A stretch of DNA of 64,000 bases from Rhabditophanes sp. KR3021 (lineage: Eukaryota > Nematoda > Chromadorea > Rhabditida > Alloionematidae), in NCBI GenBank assembly GCA_963281155.1, contig CAUJLY010000003.1, positions 5,952,001 to 6,016,000 of the forward strand, written 5' to 3'. Under the pieces are notes generated by a model. That model worked only from the letters and a program-made list of their open reading frames with translations. It was not told where the DNA came from and did not search any database. Below, in pieces: positions 1 to 10,414 of the stretch; the first letter of the stretch is position 1; each line of letters opens with the position of its first letter. The position numbers were made by a program, and so were the translations under genes.

Positions 1-304
1 GGCAAGACAATGCATCTTCATCAAATCTTTACATTCCTTCAAACAAAAAGAGTCCAAAAAATATTACTTTTTATGATTCTATATTTGTGAATAGACCTGT
101 AAATGCACTTACATATCGGTTAGCTCTACATATTATATTATAATTAATCGCGTTTCAAATTAAGTTAAATATATTTTTGTAAAGAAAATGGAATTTATAC
201 ATTTCTAAGAAAGTTAGATACAATTCGTTTTGAAAAGACTAATAATATGTCAAACTTTTTTAGGTGACACGGCATATTTCATTAAAAAAGATTCAATTAA
301 CAGA

Positions 305-385
305 ATAAATATCTTTTATTAGCAAAAAGTCTAATTCTTATGAATAAAAAAGTATATCTTTTATTAACAAAAAGCGTATCTTTTA
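305..385. repeat. short imperfect tandem repeat (TATCTTTTATTAACAAAAAG-like)
   Basis: Three imperfect copies of a unit of about 20 bases (core TATCTTTTAT followed by AACAAAAAG or a close variant) occur near 311, 354 and 376. This is low-complexity AT-rich sequence with no coding frame. Confidence 0.5.
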
Positions 386-1674
386 TCAACCAAACTTATA
401 CTAATAAAGAGTATAAAAGTATAGTTGCGTAAATTGTAGAAAGAAAAGTGTTATGATGCTTTTGAACACATTATTATTGCTATGGGATGCTTACTAATAG
501 CATGTAAGGTGTATAAACTATGCCATAATAAAGGTCTCTCTCTGACAAAAAAGAAGAAAAGTGATGTCAAATAGTTTTCTTTTTAATTGGCCGAAACAAA
601 AGGTTACTAAAATAGTAAAAATAAAAATATGCCATAAGCTGACATCATCTGACATTCCCTTATTATGTGCATGTTATCTATTTATATTAGGATCAAAAAT
701 CTTGGATAAACTTGAGATTGCATTTTTGCAAGGTATAACGAAATGTAATTAAATCAAAACCTTCTGTCGTTCCCGAGGATAATTTCGGCTAACCTTTTAA
801 GCAACCAAAACAATGAACTTATCTCTATTAATCTACTTTTTATTATGAAATATATAATGCTAAAACCTCAAAAATTAATTTTTATCTTCTTTTAATACAG
901 TGAAACAGATTAGTTTAGATGATACACATCTAATTTGAATGTAAACAAAAAACCATCATGAACAGTCATAAAGATTTAAGAAAGACACGTGATGAAATTA
1001 ACGAATTAAAAGTTGTATGCCTATCAAATATTCATACTTAACTATTAATAACTACTAATGGCTACTCAACTACTCTAACAAACCAATAACAAATCCAAAC
1101 AACTCTTCATGGCTATTTTGAAACGTATGTGGGATTTGTGAAGTAAGAAGGTCATATAGAATCGCTTTTAATTAGATATACACAGCGAGGAAGGCAACAA
1201 AGTAAGTGAGGTTTTTAATTGAAATCACAAGTCCTAAAAAAGGCGATGGTATGACGTTGGCTCGTAGACAAATCCTAATTAGGTACACCACATACACTTT
1301 TTATAAAATGTTCATATCCACTAATTAGCCGTGAGAACATTGTACACCTACGTATGTGCTACTAAGTAGTAGGCACCTTCTGACTTAGTACGGATTTCTT
1401 AGTTATTCAAAACCAAAATAACTCCTAAAATCACACTTAAGGTATAAAGTTTTAATCACAAGATTAATTAAAAGTTTGCATGCACTCTCTCTTCTTTCTA
1501 ATAACTAGAATCCCACTAGTACCTTTTTAAAAATAGAAACTTGAAATGGCATCATCATTCACATCATAGGCACCTTTTAATTGCCTTGCCATTTCATATA
1601 AAAATAATACTTAATATCAAAGACTTCTGTTTTAATTATGTTATGAAATATCAATTGCTTCTGTGTAAATTATG

Positions 1675-1800
1675 ATACGAAAGTTGAAATACCAAATTAA
1701 GGTACGAAAGTTGAAATACCAAATACATCCGTCTAATTCAAGAGCATCCATTTAATATGAAGTACATCCATTTAATTTGAAGTACATTAATCAAATTTGA
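1675..1800. repeat. degenerate short tandem repeats
   Basis: The unit TACGAAAGTTGAAATACC occurs twice within 30 bases. It is followed by two or three copies of a unit close to AAGTACATCCATTTAAT. The copies are imperfect and non-coding in all frames. Confidence 0.5.
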
Positions 1801-2049
1801 AAGCTTCTCTTTAAATAACGACATGTAAAAAATAGCGAATATTAAGATGTACCTTAATAAAACATCATCAAAATCAAATCACAATAACAACCTCCAAAAT
1901 TAAGAACCATACACATAAAAGAAAAGAAAAATTCTTTTTATTCAGATTAAACTATAAAACATGTATAATCTAGTAATTATTATATATAAATAGATAGTAG
2001 CTGGATATCTTATCATCACATCATTTTATTTATCTCCACTTTAATATGT

Positions 2050-5000
2050 TTAATTCTTGCCAGTGGACTGAAAAAGAGTTTATAAGATGAAAGGGAAAAG
2101 GATTTTGGAACTTACCATTACAAAAATACGAGTCGGAAGGGATTTTAAGGCTTCCTCGAGTAATTCTTTGAATGAGTCACCGTTTAATGAGTCGTTGAAG
2201 GAGAGGTTTAGCTTGGGGTAGGGTAGTTTACCAGCTGTCAGCGCAAACAACGTCAACCTGTTGTCGTAAGTTTGACCAGGCAACAGTGTTATTGCTAACT
2301 CTTTGTGACCGCTGAACATGAAGGCATCCGATATGTCTAAGGTCATTTTGATGTGGAGGGCCTTTGTGTAGTTATTTTGAAGGATATACTGTAAGGGAAT
2401 CGGTTGCCTGACGTACAAATTGGAGCATGCCAAAATCTGGCTTTTAACAGTCAGTGGCAAGTGCACCACGCTAAAATCATCCAATTTTATGGTTGAAATA
2501 TTAATGATAGTATCACATTCCGGTCTAGTAAACAGATAAGCTTGTTATTTTGGTGATGGCACAAAAACATACCTCGTCCATTGCAAAACAATATGCCCTG
2601 CTCCCAAAGATGTCTCTTTGCCCCATTCTAAATCTGCTGTAAAGGCTATCAAGTGCGAAGATACGAAATCTCTTTCCAATACTATACCTTTAAAAGATGT
2701 AAATTTTTATATATTAACTTTTAAGCCTACCATTGTCTTGTGATACTTCTTCAAGTTTGGAGGACGGCACTAAAGCCGGATTTAATTTCCATGTGATTGC
2801 TCTAAGGTTCATATTAGTATTTGGTTGGAAATCAAATTGTAGCAAGGATTGCGTGTGGTTAAAGATAGAGTTGGTTACTTCGTTCTGAAAAGTGTCACGT
2901 AAGGTAAAAAAAGTTTGAAAGTACAATTTAAAAAAGTAAGTAAAGGGTGCAATCTCAAGAATAGCCAAACATGAACAAGTACAATTGTGGTGAACTTTAA
3001 CAATTCGAGACAATCACAATACTTTTTATAGAAACGTGTCGAGATATAACAAACTTACTGAAAGAGAAGAAATTGAGCAGTGCCATTTGAAAGGATACTG
3101 AATGGTTACTTTGAAAGACTTTAGGCTCTTTGTTGCTTTGAAGTTGGTAGATGAAATCTGAAAGTAGTTAAATAACAAAAGTATCGTAAATGAGATAAAT
3201 TTAAGTCCAATATTTTAAGAATACATCATTAACTCACATTGATATGAACATAAAAAATTCCAGCTTTTTCAGTTTCCAAGTCAAACAGTAATGGTCTCTT
3301 TTCTTGCTTTCCGAAATTGACGAAATCCAAATTTAAAAAAGCAACCTTTGCTCCCGTAATTGGATCGACCATATAGACCATTTTTTCTGCCTTCAAATCC
3401 ACTTGCTTGTCATGATGACTAGAAAGAGTAACGTGACATTTAACATTCTCGATACCTTGACTCTCGGAAATGTTCTCAAGTACACTTTTAATTTCAATTT
3501 TTTCACCCAAATAAAAAGCCACCTTACTATCACTAATGTCAATGTCAATAGGAGTTTCTTTAGGCCTAATGGTAACTGCACTATTAATTGTTGTGCCATT
3601 AATTGATGTCCCATTAACTGTGAAGCCACTAACTGAGCCCAAATCCCAGTAAAAAGAACCGTTAGTGATGTTATTTTCCAAAACAACACCATTAAGGGAA
3701 ACAGTTTGCACTTGTATTTTGGTGGGAGATGAGCAATTATTAAATTTGTCACCCACAAACTTGAACAAATATTTGGTTGTTGACATTGAAGGAAGGATAA
3801 TGTCATTCTTGGTGAGCTTTAAAGTGCATTCTTCTGACAATGGCGTAGACTCGTGCGGGATTTTAGTTAAATCTTCGATGGAGATGACTAGTTCGTGGAA
3901 GTGGAGGTCCAATTTTATGTCATTTTTGATGTTTATTAGTACGCAGATTGTGTCTGAGGAGGAGGCTTTTTGGTCAGAGCTGAGTGGAAATATCTGTGTA
4001 GAGACTTCTAAGAAGGAGACAATATCAGTCAAATTGATTCTGAACGGCTTGTTTTCCACAAAATTCTGTGACCATTTGTCAATGGTCGCTTGAGTCTCTC
4101 CCTCACTCAACGATAATACTCCCGAATCCAATGGCGACGGAATAATTCTCCTGAACAGGTTTATCAAGTTAAAAGAATAGAAGTTGGTATGTTGTTCAAC
4201 ATTAATTTGAGCAAGAGTATAATGTTTATTCGTGGCCAACTGGGAAATAGTCCATAAATATTCCTGCAAGTCAACATTCACATATGCAATCTCAAGCAAT
4301 TTAACTAGCAACGGTTGTATCAAATTGACAGACTTATTTGTGTAAAATTCAATTAGCAAATTTTTTAGTATCAAATGGGCTTGTTGATATTGTTTACTTG
4401 AAATTAGCTCATCAGCCATTTCGATTTTAAGTCGGCATTGCAGACGGTGTGCTTTTAGGCGATCAAAGATTCTTGATGCCGCATTTAGTAATTGAAATGT
4501 GAGGGAATAGTTAGGTGTTGTCTTGGATTTTAGTTGGTAAATGACCAAAGATTCCGTTGACGTATCGAGTAGGCCTCTTGAGTCACCAACCACTCTCCAT
4601 GGTCTTTGTCCATAGTAAATATTGTAAGCGGATAAGACTGGTGGCTTTATGAGAATCACATCTTCCATTGCTTCCAATCTGCCTTCACGCTTAAATGTGC
4701 CAACAATTTTAGCTATACAAATATTAGCTGCTCTTTGATACGCTGCCCCTGATTCATAGTAATGGCCCGGATTATTCTTAATTGACGGCATCAGATTGTT
4801 GGTGATGGCGGTCTCAAACAATTTGGCAAAAAGAACACATTGCTGCCTCTTCCAAAAATTAAATTCTATCAAAGCTGTTTCAGAATCAGGATAAGAGCCT
4901 GCTTCACGTGAGAAAAAAGTTGTTTGGTGTTTCTGGTATTGAGTAAAAGCCTCCCTATTTAATCTATTTTGAAAAGACAGCTGACATATTTTGTAATTTA

Positions 5001-5850
5001 ATAGACTGGCCATCGACAGAATTTCGTATGCGTCCCGGTCATTTGCACTTAGTTCATAGCATTTTTGGTAGGATAATTTGTAATGCCTAAAGAATGGTGT
5101 ATAGTTGATTAATAACAAAAATTACTTGAGAGCATACCTTAAAGCGGTATGTGTATCTTGGCGAAGTTCACACAGAAATGCCATTTTGAATTGTTGTCTC
5201 ATGAGAAGGATGGCATCATTGTTAGGAATAGGTCTGGATCTGATCTTCTTGATACATTGAGAGTAAAAAGCTGGAGCAAGATCATGAAAGACTTTCTCTA
5301 ATCTCACCACAAATGAAGGCAAGGTGGTTTCGTTATTCGGAATAACAAAAAGTTGATTTGTATTTAGATGGCAAATAGACAGCAATTCACTAGCCTTATT
5401 TGTGGACAGTTTATCATTTTCTTCCTTCGTAACTCCTTCATTGTTTTGAATGATGACCAAAATAACTTGTGTACCTTCTTTGTGGATGAGCCCTCGTATT
5501 GAGTTAACCTTTGACTCCACTTCCTTTTTCTTTTCATTCCAATTAGGGGTGCTCCAATTTAAGTCAAAAAAGAGGACTATGATACAGGGGTATATTTCAA
5601 TATATTTAGCAGGCCAGTCTCGTCGCAATATCTTAGATTGGTTTTTGATCAATTTAAGAGGTTTCACATTGTGGTGATCGCCCAGTAGTTGGAAAGACAT
5701 CGGAATTCGGTCCATGGTTGGTTGTTTGTTTGTAAATTCATGGTAAACGGCATGGTGGAATGGTTTGTTTGTGACATCGAGTCCAGATAGCAGGACTAAT
5801 TGGTTTAGCTTCTCCGCTTGTAGGAAGTCCGGAATATCAACTGGTTCCAT
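2050..5850 (-). CDS. TRAPPC11: trafficking protein particle complex subunit 11 (foie gras/gryzun)
   Basis: Seven exons read in frame: 5138-5850, 3238-5086, 3059-3157, 2731-2884, 2573-2687, 2116-2524 and 2050-2067. They give 1118 residues, close to the human length. The foie gras domain lies in exon 2, with the family pattern QLSFQ...H..TFF then ALIEF.FWKRQQ and YYESGAAYQRAA. The C-terminal gryzun-type beta-rich region spans the last four exons and includes HIVLQW and HLPLTV. The family acts in the TRAPP III complex in ER-to-Golgi traffic and autophagy. The start is the first ATG of an open exon (MEPVDIPDFL). Introns are 41-190 nt with GT-AG ends, and the final exon adds only five codons. No second isoform or promoter motif was seen. 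Identity is secure; the small last exon is the least certain part. Confidence 0.9.
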
Positions 5851-6159
5851 TTATGACCTGAATTGATCAGTTGCTAAAAACATAAATAAAACAGTTAAAC
5901 GTCAATTAGGTAGCAGGTATTAAATACAAAAGTTAGAAATCAATGTATGCAAAGTCTAATTTTATCAAAATTCATCCAATAAATCGTTCATGACACAATT
6001 ATTGTCTAATTTGATATTATCAACAAACAGTTTGCTTATTTGTCATTGGTTCTCATGACATTTGTTTGGAAGAACGCGTATGCTAAATTTGAATTATTTG
6101 AAAAAAAGAATACTTAAACTTTTGTTGCCGTCTTACAAATATCAACAAATCAGATGAAA
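5851..6159. other. intergenic
   Basis: AT-rich spacer between TRAPPC11 and a small secreted candidate that is transcribed in the same direction. No recognised gene. It contains an open frame that continues, after an in-frame stop, from the neighbouring small gene (see findings). Confidence 0.5.
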
Positions 6160-6391
6160 TTAAAATAGAGTCGTCAGGACGGTCAGTCCGAATTCCTGCA
6201 TTGAAGATGTAAGCATTTTTGACATCAACTGCGTGATGAGCTTCTGATCATTTTTCCGTTGGAGTCCGTTTAGTATTTGATACAAATGAGTAGTCGGCAA
6301 ATATGTAATTATCATTGGAAGAAGAACGTAGTGTAAAGGCACTTGGATTGAGAGAAAAAATTGTGACTAAAAGCATTTTAAGTTGATTCAT
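6160..6391 (-). CDS. small secreted peptide candidate (two exons)
   Basis: The ATG at 6391 opens a frame beginning MNQLKMLLVTIFS, a plausible signal peptide. A TATA box lies 36 nt upstream. A GT-AG intron at 6244-6283 (40 nt) joins 6284-6391 to 6160-6243 and gives a 63-residue product with a hydrophobic C-terminus. Without splicing the first frame meets TGA at codon 48, then stays open for about 70 more codons down to roughly 6030. An older, longer protein broken by that stop is therefore an alternative. No family was recognised. The promoter layout matches other small genes in this window, which is the main support for a real gene. Confidence 0.35.
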
Positions 6392-6426
6392 GGTAAAGGA
6401 TAATGAGATATATTTGAATAAAACAC

Positions 6427-6434
6427 CTTTTATA
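6427..6434 (-). promoter_or_regulatory. TATA box of the small secreted candidate
   Basis: The minus strand reads GTATAAAAGG over 6426-6435, 36 nt before the ATG at 6391. Confidence 0.45.
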
Positions 6435-6606
6435 CACAATTCTTATGTAATTTATGGTCAATTACTTAACAATATTAAACAAGACAAACCACAAGCGGTC
6501 TACATAATTTAATTTGAAACAAGTTGATAAAAATAATAGAAGAATATGGATTTGAATAGTGCATTTATATTCCGATTTAGTAATGTATAAATTCCAGATA
6601 GACTAT

Positions 6607-6895
6607 TTATGGAGCAATTATTCCGAAGTAATCTGTTTCTATAGAATTCTGATTATTAGACACCTTCAAAACTACATACTTCTTTTCTGCTGAAGTTTTA
6701 GTATTTTCAGATGATTTTCGAATATCAGCATTTCCATTCTTGGTCTTCACGTCTCTTGATGATGGACATTTTTAAATCCTTGGCATTTGCGGCACCCCGA
6801 GACTCTGAGTTGCTGTTCCTTTGGCTCATTCATGTATTTTTTACTATTTTTGCAAGTAGCACAGACGGCAATTATGATTATGACTAAGCCTACGG
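6607..6895 (-). pseudogene. possible small single-pass membrane protein, frame broken
   Basis: The minus strand carries a hydrophobic stretch (GLVIIIIAVCATC) followed by a polar, Lys-rich tail, then a second open frame ending YFGIIAP-stop. The two parts are in different frames and I found no good intron between them, so this is either decayed or mis-read. A similar layout occurs at 39833-40146. Confidence 0.2.
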
Positions 6896-6968
6896 ACTAT
6901 CAAGTTTTTGGCATTTGGTAAAAAAATATTTTGGTACTTGGTTACCAAGAAATTGTTGTCCTTGGTGA

Positions 6969-7125
6969 AAGATTATTTTAGTTTTGGACAATGCCCTCTT
7001 CACATCCACATGTTGATTTGGATAAAGTAAAGCTTGCATTCTTGCCACCAAATACTACCTCAATTATTCAACCACTTGATCAAGGAATAATCCGGAGTTT
7101 TAAGGTATGCTATTATTACAATGCA
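6969..7125 (+). mobile_element. Tigger/pogo (Tc1-mariner superfamily) transposase relic
   Basis: The frame at 6969 reads KIILVLDNA. After a +1 shift at about 6991 it continues PSSHPHVD, then FLPPNTTSIIQPLDQGIIR. This is the DDE_1 (Tigger/jerky/CENP-B-like) core: LDNAPSHP, where the second catalytic Asp lies, followed by the FLPPNTTSxxQPLDQG signature. Only about 50 residues remain. The frame shifts inside the catalytic motif and no N-terminal DNA-binding domain or terminal repeats were seen, so the copy is dead. Identity of the fragment is secure; its extent is not. Confidence 0.85.
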
Positions 7126-7467
7126 AGATCTGCAGCTGAAGACAATAAATGTATCAAATATTTCTTCAGCGTTTCAAAGAAATAACTTTGTATATTTTAT
7201 TATTAATACAAATTGTATGTAGACAGTTGCGATACTCAAAATTGCATGCAGGTTATCAGATGTATTTTGGCATAAATAAACAAATAATTTTGAGGTAGGA
7301 GTAGAAAAACAATAATACAAAAGAATTATTGAAGAAATTTATAATATTTAGTGAATACAGTTATGTAATAATACAAATATTTCAATTAACAGCATTTATT
7401 TTTTACTTATAAATTCATTGCAAAATATCGTATGAGACTCATTTACTAATAATATTTTGATATCTAG
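7126..7467. other. intergenic
   Basis: AT-rich spacer after the transposase relic and before the 7TM gene. No further transposon ends or genes were recognised. Confidence 0.5.
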
Positions 7468-8524
7468 ATGCTTTATGATTATTGCCAACTATTTACGCCA
7501 ATTTTTGATTGTTACGATGATTTAGTACTTTTCATACAAGATGTTTTTACAATTGCATCTGTTATAACTAGTACAATTACTATTTGCTATCTCAAACGAA
7601 TTAAATCTGAAAAATCATTGGCATATATAAACTTCTTGATTTATGGCCGAATATTTTACATTTGTCTTGTTGTTATGGCTGGATTCATAATTAGAGTACG
7701 CATTTTACTTCCAGCATTATGCGGTGAGTACTAATTTTAATTATTTACTTAGTTACATATTTAGGTATATGCTCTGGAGTAATTACGTTCTTTGGTGATA
7801 TTGGATGTCACATAGCACTTGTAAGTTCTTTCTAAAGCCTTGGTACTTGATAGTATTATTGTTATAGGGTGTAGTCATCACAACAACACAGGCTATCGCC
7901 ATCATTTTGAATATTGATGTTTGCGGAAGATTCAACATTTTTGTAAGAAAAAAGACTTTTTATGAATATGATAATCTTGATAAGTATTTGTTCGTGTTTT
8001 ATATTATTTCAAATATATTAATGATAACTACATGGATGTTTTCAAAAATTACAAGAAAAGAAATTGACGCACTTTATTATGATAATAAAAATATAACTGA
8101 ATTGGAAACATTTAAACGCAATTCTACAGTAATGGCAGGATATGGGGGGACTAAATCAATCGTAATATCAGTATCCATACTTAATATGATAGTTGTATCT
8201 TTTTTGGCATCATTGTTTTATATATACAAATGCGGACTAATTTTTTATGAAATGCGTAAACTTATGAAAAATCAAAATAATGAACGGGTTATTATTAAAT
8301 TTAAGCACATTTTGACATATTACATCCTTCTTTTTATGTTATGCTTCCTTTTTCTTTTTCTTCCTATTTTGTATTTCTTTGTAGTCACAGTATTTGGTAG
8401 TATGTCAAATTATAATTATTATGTCGATATTACCTCAAATTCAATGCCTGCTTTTGTAATAATTGGAATTATGTTAAATAATTTGTGTATTTACTTGTAT
8501 TACAGAAAATTAGAATTGAAATAA
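7468..8524 (+). CDS. nematode 7TM chemoreceptor-like GPCR (family not resolved)
   Basis: Three exons (7468-7723, 7765-7820, 7868-8524) join in frame to 322 residues. The product shows about seven hydrophobic segments: an N-terminal segment near FIQDVFTIASVITST, two more in exon 1, one across exons 2-3, and three in exon 3. Exon 3 contains long runs such as FMLCFLFLFLPILYFF and a short polar tail. Introns are 41 and 47 nt. The layout fits nematode serpentine receptors of the Str/Srh/Sri type, but I cannot assign a family from visible motifs. It would sit in the membrane of sensory neurons by analogy. An upstream in-frame ATG is absent. Confidence 0.6.
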
Positions 8525-9480
8525 CTTTATAAATCATCAAACTTTGTTGTACATGTAAGTATGTCTTAATAAAAAAACTTCCTTTTTTAAAATGAATGTG
8601 TAACATAATATGAATTCCTACATACCATTACACCTCGATCTGGCATCTTTGCGGATGACAAATTAGCAACGTGCTACAAATCTCTTGGGATGATTCAGAT
8701 GTCTCACAATTTGCATTTTAAGTGATTTTTCTTTTGAATGATTGTAGCTGAAGGTACAAACATGAGAACACTTGAATGCATAAATGTTGGTGACGAAAGT
8801 TACTAAAACTTTGACGACATTCTTTTCTAAATTAAAACTAGCTGAAGTTTTTTCCCTAAATCTATTAAATTCGATTTCGTGTTAAATTGAGAAGCTCGAA
8901 CAAAACGATCAGTAGCAAAGGTAGTATGGCAATATGAAGAGAAACGCTTTATTTTCGGTCGGGATTAGTTTGAGTCCATGCCATAAGTGGATTAGAGCGT
9001 TTGAAAAGTTTTCCTCATTGATGTGTGTAAGTGCTCCTGCCGAAATTCGATGAATAAAGAGAGATGAGTGATGAGCTTCGTAATGATAGTGAAGTTAAAA
9101 TGAAACCAGCAAGAATCTTCAAATGATGTCTTCTTAAGGATATATTTTTCCTTTCTAAATTTGGTTGATATTTAAAATTTTCCACCATTTCATAACCCAA
9201 TAATATTCAAAATTTGTCATTTAATCAAATTTCCGAGCGCCTTATCAATTCTTCAATAAGAATGAATCATTCTGATAAGAAATCACAGAACAAGCGAAAT
9301 GTGATAATAAAAGACTTTTAGTGCTTTCTTTTTGTATTATAAAAGTAGGTTGAACATGTCAGATTAAATCGCAAGAGACCTCTTTTATTTATATACCTGT
9401 TACTCTAGTACTTGAATACATTTATTTTATTGCACATTCCACTTTCATTCAATTTTAAACTAACTTTTTTGTGAACTAGT
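8525..9480. other. intergenic with one zinc-finger-like relic
   Basis: No intact gene. A minus-strand fragment at 8663-8782 resembles a C2H2 finger and is listed separately. A TATA-like ATTTATATACC lies near 9388, about 90 nt before the next gene. Confidence 0.5.
8663..8782 (-). pseudogene. possible C2H2 zinc-finger relic
   Basis: The minus frame reads FKCSHVCTFSYNHSKEK, then RHLNHPKRF, then a stop. It resembles the common F-K-C-x2-C ... L-x2-H-x3-4-H finger but has an extra residue between the cysteines and no complete second finger. No start or adjoining exons were found. Weak call. Confidence 0.25.
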
Positions 9481-10277
9481 ATGTCGTATAAAAAATCATT
9501 GATTGAAGAAACTTCTTTTCCTGAGGCTACTCCGTATTCTCTCATTCAAAATACATTCCCATATCCATCTACCCAAAACACATTTCCATCAGCACCTCTC
9601 CCAAGTCCACGATTATATCCAGACATATTACAAGAAAATGTCCCTACTCAAAGTTATTCCTCCACCGGATCGAACGTAAACCAACAAAGAGAAATAGATG
9701 CTCTAAAGATAAAAAGCGACCTTCTAACTCACTACATTTCGACTACTGAAAAAGAATATCTCGGCCGGGCTCATTTTTGTGACATGCTAAACAGTATGTT
9801 AAATCAATTGAAGTACAAAGAACGTTATGACTACATAGACTTAGCGTCTATCTTGGAGGTTGAAACGTTTTGTAAAAAGAATGATGGTGATATTTTGATC
9901 GCAAATCTTGATTTTGTTGAATATGGTCGTTTGTTGGCAAAAGCTATTTGGCCGGAGAAGCATTTTAAAAAGTATACGTTTGAGAAGGAAAAGGGTGTTC
10001 ATAAGAAGGAGATGTCACGTGTTGAGAATATTATTTTTGAAGGTAAATAAAAGTTAGGAAATTTAACTTTATAGTTTATTTAGAATTGCTCATTTATATT
10101 GGACAAATAATGGATCCAAATCACTTTGATAGAGAACAATTAACTAACAACATGGATAATATCAAGAAACAAATAGCCTCCCATAAAGTTAAGAAGAGTT
10201 CCTTCTTTAGCAAATTGAAAGGATCAGACGAAAAGAAGAATCCAAATTATCTGTTGAAATATATGTATCCAAAATAA
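9481..10277 (+). CDS. uncharacterised two-exon protein, Pro/Ser-rich N-terminus
   Basis: Exons 9481-10042 and 10084-10277 join through a 41-nt GT-AG intron to 251 residues. There is no signal peptide or membrane segment. The first 60 residues are low complexity and rich in Pro, Ser and Thr, with a doubled NTFP motif. Residues about 75-190 are charged and probably helical (TTEKEYLGRAHFCDMLNSML). The tail is Lys-rich. I do not recognise the family. An intracellular, possibly regulatory protein is the most that can be said. The start is the first ATG in frame. Confidence 0.6.
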
Positions 10278-10414
10278 TTATTTACATTGCAAATTTATAA
10301 AGAATATTTAATCACAAGATCTACTCTAAATAATGACATCATTTGAAAAAAAAGTTTATTAAAAAGGCAAAATAAATAAGAGTTAATTGTTAGAAAATTT
10401 AAAAAAGATAATGT

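Larger units (their letters stand above)
1..2049. other. intergenic, AT-rich; no gene recognised
   Basis: Only short random open frames were found on either strand. Two repetitive patches are listed separately (about 305-385 and 1675-1800). Nothing resembles a known protein or RNA. Confidence 0.6.

Noticed and set aside
561..752. 63-codon plus-strand frame
   Set aside because: Random-looking, isolated, no signal peptide or upstream TATA box at useful distance.
3393..4093. Other-frame open stretches inside the TRAPPC11 gene
   Set aside because: They overlap conserved TRAPPC11 coding exons and show no independent start, splice or family features.
6160..6391. Selenocysteine read-through of the TGA
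   Set aside because: No SECIS-like hairpin was noticed and splicing or truncation explains the stop more simply.
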